This document shows, piece after piece, positions 5,750 through 9,879 of a stretch of DNA of 9,879 nucleotides. The stretch covers positions 1 through 9,879 of the forward strand of contig JAITJU010000262.1 of assembly GCA_031278735.1 (NCBI GenBank), read 5' to 3'. The stretch's first letter is position 1. Each line of letters starts with the position of its first letter. Origin of the DNA: Zoogloeaceae bacterium. GTDB lineage: Bacteria; Pseudomonadota; Gammaproteobacteria; Burkholderiales; Rhodocyclaceae. Below the pieces are notes generated by a model, which saw nothing but the letters and a program-made list of their open reading frames with translations, did no database searches and was not told where the DNA came from. A program made the translations under genes and the position numbers.

Positions 5750-6721
5750 TTACCCCAGGGCAGCCAAAGCCGCCAGCAGGTTTGTCATATCCTCTGGCGG
5801 CGGCGCTTCCCAGGTCATGTTTTCGCCGCTGACCGGATGACGCAAGGTCAGGCGCAGCGCATGCAAGGCCTGGCGAGAAAATGTCGGCGCGCCTGGCGGC
5901 GTGGCGCGGCGGCGACCATAGAGCGGGTCGCCCAGAAGCGGATGCCCCAGATGCGCCATATGCACCCGAATCTGGTGTGTGCGCCCAGTTTCCAGTTGGC
6001 AGGCGAGCAAGGTGGCGCCGCGATAGCGGCGCACGACCTGATAACGCGTGACGGCGGGCTTGCCCGCGTTGTCTTTCCTCACCGCCATGCGGGTTCGCGC
6101 CTGGCAATGGCGGCCAATGGGCGCGTCAATGACGCCATCGCGCGCCACTTCGCCCAGCGCCACGGCAAGATATTCGCGCCGGACGCTCCGCGCCTGCAAC
6201 TGGCGCACCAGCGAGGTTTGCGCGGTCAGGGTGCGGGCGACGGCCATCAGGCCGCTGGTTTCCTTGTCCAGCCGATGCACGATGCCGGAACGCGGAATCG
6301 CGGCTAGCGCCGGGTCATGATGCAACAGGGCGTTCATCAATGTGCCGCGCCAGTTGCCGTTGCCGGGATGCACCACCAGACCGGCGGGTTTATTGAGAAC
6401 GAAAAGGTCGGCATCGGCAAAGCGGATGTCGAGCGCGATGTCTTCCGGCGCACTGGAGAGGCTTTTTTCATCCGGATCGGGCAAAGGCAAGATCGTCAGG
6501 ATTTCGTCGCCGCGCAATTTTTTTCGCGCGTCCTGCACTTCGACGCCATTGATTTGCGCCTGCCCGCCCTTGATCCAGGCCTGCAGGCGGCTGCGCGAAT
6601 ATTGCGGCAGGAGTCGCGCCAGCGCCTGATCCAGACGCTTGCCTGCCATTTCCGGCGGACAAGGCAAGGTCTGGCGCGGAAGTGCTTTATAATTTCCCGT
6701 GTTTTTTTCAGGATTTTCCAT
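5750..6721 (-). CDS. rluD: 23S rRNA pseudouridine synthase RluD
   Basis: A 323-residue RluA-family enzyme, expected to make the pseudouridines in helix 69 of 23S rRNA. An S4 RNA-binding domain lies at about 25-85 (GKRLDQALARLLPQYSRSRL). It is followed by the catalytic domain with NKPAGLVVHPG at 110-120, the catalytic motif HRLDKETSGLM with Asp152, REYLAVALG, and the family's ETGRTHQIRVHMAHLGHPLLGD, of which the last part contacts substrate. The start at 6721 is chosen because TLPCPPEMAGKRLD, just before the S4 domain, resembles the conserved lead-in of related proteins; an ATG at 6649 would cut it off. No clear Shine-Dalgarno precedes 6721. The same frame stays open upstream, antisense to bamD, but that part is not protein-like. 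It is RluD rather than RluA or RluC by length, the N-terminal S4 domain and the pgeF neighbour. Confidence 0.93.
   Translation of the reverse strand: MENPEKNTGNYKALPRQTLPCPPEMAGKRLDQALARLLPQYSRSRLQAWIKGGQAQINGVEVQDARKKLRGDEILTILPLPDPDEKSLSSAPEDIALDIRFADADLFVLNKPAGLVVHPGNGNWRGTLMNALLHHDPALAAIPRSGIVHRLDKETSGLMAVARTLTAQTSLVRQLQARSVRREYLAVALGEVARDGVIDAPIGRHCQARTRMAVRKDNAGKPAVTRYQVVRRYRGATLLACQLETGRTHQIRVHMAHLGHPLLGDPLYGRRRATPPGAPTFSRQALHALRLTLRHPVSGENMTWEAPPPEDMTNLLAALAALG
6688..6693 (+). promoter_or_regulatory. bamD -10 box, inside the rluD coding region
   Basis: A perfect TATAAT sits 28 nt upstream of the bamD ATG. It would start transcription near 6700 and leave a leader of about 20 nt containing the AGGA ribosome site at 6710-6713. 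No good -35 hexamer is present at standard spacing. The box overlaps rluD codons 10-12, so this stretch serves as both promoter and coding sequence. Confidence 0.5.
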
Positions 6722-7561
6722 ATGCGAAGTGTACCCGCTCTCGTCAAAATCAGGCGGCAAGGTCTTGGGGTTTGCCCGCGAATGCTTGTGTTTTCCGCCC
6801 TGATGTTCGGCCTCGCCGCGTGCGGTCTGCTGCCCGCGGAAATCGACACGACCGCCGACTGGTCTGCCGCCCGTCTGTATGCGGAGGCCAAATCCGCCTT
6901 CGACGACAGGAACTGGGAAGAGGCGCTCAAGTATTATCAAAAGCTGGAATCCCGCTATCCCTATGGCCGCTTTGCCCAACAGGCGCAGATGGAAACCGCC
7001 TATGCCCGCTGGAAGGATGGCGACGAAGCCGCCGCGCTGGCGGATTGCGACCGCTTCATCCGCCTGCACCCCAATCATCCCAGCGTCGATTACATGTACT
7101 ACCTGAAGGGGCTGATCACCTTCAATGGCGATCTGGGCTACATGGGGTATTTCAGCGCCCAGGATCAAAGCGAGCGCGACCCGAAATCGGCGCAGGAATC
7201 CTTTGACGCCCTGCGTGAACTGGTCACGCGCTTTCCCGACAGCAAATACACGCCGGACGCGCAATTGCGCATGAATTATCTGGTCAATACGCTTGCCGCC
7301 CACGAGGTGCACGTCGCCCGCTATTACCTGAAGCGCGGCGCGTACCTGGCGGCGGTCAATCGCAGCCAGTACGCCATCAAAACCTACCCCAACACCCCGG
7401 CGCTGGAAGAGGCAAGCTACATCCTCGTGCTTGCCTACGACAAACTGGGCATTCCCGAACTGCGCGATGACGCCGACCGGGTCATGCGCCTCAACTTTCC
7501 CGACAGCCGCTACTACACGCAGGGTCTGGAACGCAAGAAATCATGGTGGGAACTCTTTTGA
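6722..7561 (+). CDS. bamD: Outer membrane protein assembly factor BamD (ComL)
   Basis: An essential lipoprotein of the BAM complex that inserts beta-barrel proteins into the outer membrane from the periplasmic side. The protein has 279 residues. The signal peptide has a basic n-region (K9, R11, R12, R20), a hydrophobic core (MLVFSALMFG) and a clean lipobox LAAC, with the lipidated Cys at 34. The mature part is TPR-like: LYAEAKSAFDDRNWEEALKY, the conserved RYPYGRFAQQAQ, then PNHPSVDYMYYLKGL and the BamD signature ARYYLKRGAYLAAVNR. The ATG at 6722, with AGGA 8 nt upstream, is preferred over 6782, which would lose all positive charge ahead of the hydrophobic core. The start codon abuts the divergent rluD start (CATATG). 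The 3' end overlaps the downstream HD gene by 19 bp. Confidence 0.96.
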   Translation: MRSVPALVKIRRQGLGVCPRMLVFSALMFGLAACGLLPAEIDTTADWSAARLYAEAKSAFDDRNWEEALKYYQKLESRYPYGRFAQQAQMETAYARWKDGDEAAALADCDRFIRLHPNHPSVDYMYYLKGLITFNGDLGYMGYFSAQDQSERDPKSAQESFDALRELVTRFPDSKYTPDAQLRMNYLVNTLAAHEVHVARYYLKRGAYLAAVNRSQYAIKTYPNTPALEEASYILVLAYDKLGIPELRDDADRVMRLNFPDSRYYTQGLERKKSWWELF

Positions 7562-8124
7562 AGCCCGCGCCAGACACGCCGCAAGCCCTTGGACTGATTT
7601 TCCGGGCGCTGGCCTTCGCCGCCCAAAAGCACAGCGGCCAGCGGCGCGAGGACGCCGAAAAAACGCCATACATCAATCATCCGCTGGCGCTGGCCGATGT
7701 GCTGATCAATGAAGGCGGCATAACAGACGCGGAAACGCTGTGCGCCGCCTTGTTGCACGACACGCTCGAAGACACGGAAACGACGGCGGAAGAATTGCGC
7801 CAACATTTCGGCGACAATATCACTCGTCTGGTGCAGGAAGTCTCCGACGACAAAAGCCTGCACTGGCGCACGCGCAAGCGCCTGCAAATCGAACACGCGC
7901 CCCATCTTTCGCAAAAGGCGCAATGCATCAAGCTGGCCGACAAAATCTGCAACTTGCGCGATCTCGTCGTCTCGCCGCCGCCCGCGTGGTCGCCCAAACG
8001 GCGACGCGAATATCTCGAATGGGCCAACACCGTCATCAGCGCCATCCGCGCCGCCAGTCCCGCGCTGGCCGAGCAATTCGACCGCATCTACGCCCAGCGC
8101 ATGCGCCCGGATTTGGGTTATTGA
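7543..8124 (+). CDS. Stand-alone RelA/SpoT-type HD domain hydrolase
   Basis: A 193-residue protein that is almost entirely one HD domain of the RelA/SpoT hydrolase class. The family landmarks are in order: GQRREDAEKTPYINHP with His46, LLHDTLEDT with the HD pair His72-Asp73 and the Glu76-Asp77 pair that hydrolase-active Rel/SpoT enzymes keep, and KLADKICNLRDL with Asp133 and Asn137. These match the residues for Mn2+-dependent removal of the 3'-pyrophosphate of (p)ppGpp. No synthetase, TGS or ACT domain follows, so it resembles a small alarmone hydrolase of the MESH1 type. The true substrate is inferred and could be another nucleotide. The ATG at 7543 lies inside bamD (19-bp overlap) with a weak ribosome site; GTG at 7546 and TTG at 7558, the latter overlapping the bamD stop, are alternatives. 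Translational coupling to bamD is likely. Confidence 0.88.
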   Translation: MVGTLLKPAPDTPQALGLIFRALAFAAQKHSGQRREDAEKTPYINHPLALADVLINEGGITDAETLCAALLHDTLEDTETTAEELRQHFGDNITRLVQEVSDDKSLHWRTRKRLQIEHAPHLSQKAQCIKLADKICNLRDLVVSPPPAWSPKRRREYLEWANTVISAIRAASPALAEQFDRIYAQRMRPDLGY

Positions 8125-8165
8125 CCCGTTTTTTCATTCCCTGAAGCCGCGGCAAGGCGATTCAC

Positions 8166-8741
8166 ATGAACACGCGCATTCCTGAATCCAAAAATTCAAA
8201 AAGGGATTTCCCGGTCAGTGAAGTCCGGCGTTATCTGGAGCCAGGGCCGATTGTGCTGGTGTCCTCCCAATGGCAAGGAGAAGCAAACATCATGACGATG
8301 GGCTGGCAAACCGTTCTGGAATTCTCGCCCTCGCTGGTGGGCTGTCTCATTTCCGCCGCCAATCACAGCTTTGAACTCATTCGCAACAGCGGAGAATGCG
8401 TCATCAATCTGCCGACCACGGCGCTTGCCGACACGGTCGTGCGCATCGGCAACACTTCCGGCGCGGACATCGATAAATTCAGGGAATTCAATCTGAGCGT
8501 CGGCAAGGCCAAACATGTGAAAGCGCCGCTCATCAAGGAATGCCACGCCAATTTCGAGTGCCGCCTGTATGACGACGCGCTGGTCGACCGCTATAACTTT
8601 TTCATTTTCGAGGTGGTCAAGGCGCATGTCGCCCCCACGCCCGAACACCCGGAAACCCTACACTACAAGGGCGACGGCATCTTCATGATTTCCGGCCAGA
8701 TCATCAACAAAAAGGCGCTTTTCCGACCGGGAATGCGATAA
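8166..8741 (+). CDS. Flavin reductase-like domain protein (DIM6/NTAB family)
   Basis: A 191-residue FMN-binding split-barrel protein. Family features are visible: PGPIVLVSSQWQGEANIMTM at 26-45 (the PxxxVST..G..N.MT motif that cradles FMN), the following GWQTVLEFSPSLVGCLIS, then NHSFELIRNSGECVINLPT, and the acidic C-terminal half with FFIFEVVKAH. Such proteins reduce flavin with NAD(P)H, sometimes supplying an oxygenase, but many in this subgroup have unknown partners, and no oxygenase is in the window. The start has AAGGCG about 6 nt upstream. It lies 41 nt after the HD hydrolase, so it may be the last gene of a bamD-led transcript. No signal peptide; cytoplasmic. Confidence 0.9.
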   Translation: MNTRIPESKNSKRDFPVSEVRRYLEPGPIVLVSSQWQGEANIMTMGWQTVLEFSPSLVGCLISAANHSFELIRNSGECVINLPTTALADTVVRIGNTSGADIDKFREFNLSVGKAKHVKAPLIKECHANFECRLYDDALVDRYNFFIFEVVKAHVAPTPEHPETLHYKGDGIFMISGQIINKKALFRPGMR

Positions 8742-8797
8742 GCGCGGGAAAAGAAGGCCATCGCACCCCGGAAAGCTCGTTCAAGCCGACCATTGCC

Positions 8798-8840
8798 GTC
8801 GCCCTTATCCTGGATCAAGGGCATCGACACGGACTTTTTT
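8798..8840 (+). terminator. Weak candidate terminator after the flavin reductase gene
   Basis: GTCGCCCTT pairs with AAGGGC, then after a 3-nt bulge with GAC, giving a hairpin at 8798-8828. A six-T run follows at 8835-8840. The 6-nt gap before the T-run and the bulge make it a poor match to an intrinsic terminator. Position, 56 nt after the stop, supports it. Confidence 0.35.
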
Positions 8841-9043
8841 CCTTCCCGTTCCTCGCTCGTCTCCAGAACGCGCGAATCGTAACGAAGGCTTGGGAGGCGC
8901 GGCGCAGACGCTGTTTCGAGCCGCATGAATATGCCGCGCATCGTCGCGCGCATCATCAGGACAATAACGGGTACAAACAAACAGGAACACAACGAACAAA
9001 ACAGCGAACAAACAAGCTGCCTTTTGAATTTCGACCTTACCGT

Positions 9044-9049
9044 TATAAT
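9044..9049 (+). promoter_or_regulatory. Amidase -10 box
   Basis: A perfect TATAAT lies 22 nt before the preferred ATG at 9072 and would give a leader of roughly 15 nt. No -35 hexamer fits at 16-18 bp; the nearest, TTGAAT, is only 14 bp away. The box favours 9072 over the far-upstream in-frame ATG at 8925. Confidence 0.5.
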
Positions 9050-9071
9050 CTGTTTTTTTCGGACGCGCATC

Positions 9072-9866
9072 ATGCGGACTTGCATTGGAATGATGACGAC
9101 AGGTGGCATTGGGCGCGGGTTCTGGCGCGGGTTTATCCTGCTGGGCGCGTTGTTGCAAGCCGCCTGCATTGTTTCTTCGCCGCGTCTGGTCAGCGCCGAC
9201 GCGGCGTGGCACCCTTCGCCCAACTTCGGGATGCGCCGCGCCAATTACGTGATTTTGCACCACACCAGCAACGACACCCTGGCATACGCGTTGAACATAC
9301 TGACGCACCCGCTTTCCGGCGTCAGCAGCCATTATCTCATTGGTCGTGATGGCCGGGTTCTGCAACTGGTGGATGAAAATGAGCGCGCCTGGCATGCGGG
9401 CGCATCCATGTGGAGCGGGCAGACGGACATGAATTCCGCCTCCATCGGCATCGAATTGGACAACACCGGCAACGAACCCTTTCCGCCGCCCCAGATCGAC
9501 GCGCTCATCGCCCTCCTGAGCGACATCCGGCGCCGCCACGCCATCCCTCGCGCCAACGTGCTCGGCCATGCCGACATCGCCCCGGCAAGGAAAAACGATC
9601 CTGGCGTTCTCTTCCCCTGGCGGCAACTGGCGCAAGCCGGTTTCGGTCTCTGGTGCGATCCGCCCTATCCGCCGCCGCCAGAGGGATTTGACGCCCTCCT
9701 CGGCCTTGCCGCGCTGGGTTACGACACCCGCGTTCCCGCCGCCGTCATTGCCGCCTTCAAACGGCGCTTTGCGCCTGACGACGAGGCGGGCGCGGAATGG
9801 ACCACGGAACACCACGCCTTGCTGTACTGCCTGCTGCGCGCCTCTTCAACGCCGGAATCGCCCTGA
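9072..9866 (+). CDS. N-acetylmuramoyl-L-alanine amidase, AmiD/AmpD-like (Amidase_2), probable lipoprotein
   Basis: A 264-residue zinc amidase that should cut the bond between N-acetylmuramic acid and L-alanine in peptidoglycan or its fragments. The N-terminus is hydrophobic (FILLGALLQAAC) with a cysteine at 32. The lipobox is imperfect, with Gln at -3, so either a lipoprotein or a cleaved or anchored form is possible. The Amidase_2 domain spans about 44-190, with the first zinc His63 in VILHHTS, GRDGRVLQLV, WHAG, the catalytic Glu128 in IGIELDN, His166 in LGHADIAP and Asp176 in KNDPG. Residues about 205-235 (LLGLAALGYDTR...AVIAAFKRRF) resemble a PGRP-associated peptidoglycan-binding domain, the order seen in AmiD. 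ATG 9072 is preferred; 8925 would add 49 residues from A/C-rich intergenic DNA. ATGs at 9090 and 9093 are further options. Having an export signal argues for AmiD rather than cytoplasmic AmpD. Confidence 0.92.
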   Translation: MRTCIGMMTTGGIGRGFWRGFILLGALLQAACIVSSPRLVSADAAWHPSPNFGMRRANYVILHHTSNDTLAYALNILTHPLSGVSSHYLIGRDGRVLQLVDENERAWHAGASMWSGQTDMNSASIGIELDNTGNEPFPPPQIDALIALLSDIRRRHAIPRANVLGHADIAPARKNDPGVLFPWRQLAQAGFGLWCDPPYPPPPEGFDALLGLAALGYDTRVPAAVIAAFKRRFAPDDEAGAEWTTEHHALLYCLLRASSTPESP

Positions 9867-9879
9867 AAAACGCGCGGCG

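Larger units (their letters stand above)
8742..9071. other. 330-nt intergenic region without a supported gene
   Basis: Between the flavin reductase and the amidase no frame shows a credible protein on either strand. The stretch holds a terminator-like hairpin (8798-8840), a GC-rich part up to about 8970, a T-free A/C-rich tract (8973-9017), and a -10 box (9044-9049). I see no tRNA-like or known riboswitch-like structure. Confidence 0.6.

Noticed and set aside
6722..7312. Upstream extension of the rluD frame to 7312
   Set aside because: The extra part is antisense to bamD and does not resemble an RluD N-terminus; the ATG at 6721 fits family length.
8775..8790. GTTCAAGCC resembling a tRNA T-loop
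   Set aside because: No flanking T-stem, anticodon arm or acceptor stem can be formed around it.
8925..9071. N-terminal extension of the amidase from the ATG at 8925
   Set aside because: It would translate the A/C-rich tract and the promoter region. The signal sequence begins naturally after 9072, and the -10 box lies between the two starts.
8663..9815. Overlapping - strand frames across the flavin reductase 3' end, the 8742-9071 gap and the amidase
   Set aside because: They lie mostly antisense to real genes. The gap part has a hydrophobic run caused by the T/G-rich complement of the A/C-rich tract, with no ribosome site or family motif.

Overview
This 9.9 kb GC-rich window looks like chromosomal housekeeping DNA from a Gram-negative proteobacterium, most likely a betaproteobacterium. 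An outer-membrane assembly lipoprotein (BamD) lies divergent from an RluD–PgeF pair. Other supporting features are DUF4124 and RDD-family envelope proteins and a periplasmic-type Amidase_2. This placement rests on protein families and gene order; no rRNA, tRNA or phylogenetic marker is present. I see no insertion sequence, integrase, phage gene, CRISPR array or RNA gene.

Layout, left to right. Positions 1-84 hold the 3' end of an unidentified + strand gene. Positions 85-452 contain no intact gene; they hold a short coding-like remnant with an 8-bp tandem duplication, followed by a cluster of inverted repeats just downstream of trpF. Two - strand genes follow: guaB (IMP dehydrogenase) and trpF (phosphoribosylanthranilate isomerase), close enough to be co-transcribed. 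A 21-bp palindrome covers the guaB -10 element and separates guaB from a divergent + strand gene for a secreted DUF4124 protein. A hairpin flanked by A and T tracts separates that gene from a - strand pair: an RDD-family membrane protein and a PLP-dependent trans-sulfuration-family enzyme.

Next come rluD (23S rRNA pseudouridine synthase) and pgeF (peptidoglycan editing factor), both on the - strand and 4 nt apart. rluD diverges from bamD with no intergenic base at all: the two start codons abut as CATATG, and the bamD -10 box lies inside rluD. bamD overlaps a stand-alone RelA/SpoT-type HD hydrolase. A flavin reductase-like protein follows after 41 nt. A 330-nt gap holds a terminator-like hairpin, a T-free A/C-rich tract and a -10 box, and leads to an AmiD/AmpD-like amidase that ends just before the window does.

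The genes serve several core processes: purine and tryptophan synthesis, sulfur amino-acid metabolism, rRNA modification, cell-wall quality control and recycling (PgeF, amidase), outer-membrane assembly (BamD) and possibly alarmone turnover. I do not see a clear novel multi-gene system. The more interesting signals are the guaB palindrome, the zero-gap rluD/bamD arrangement, the stand-alone HD hydrolase coupled to bamD, the guaB-trpF linkage, and the degenerate region at 85-452.
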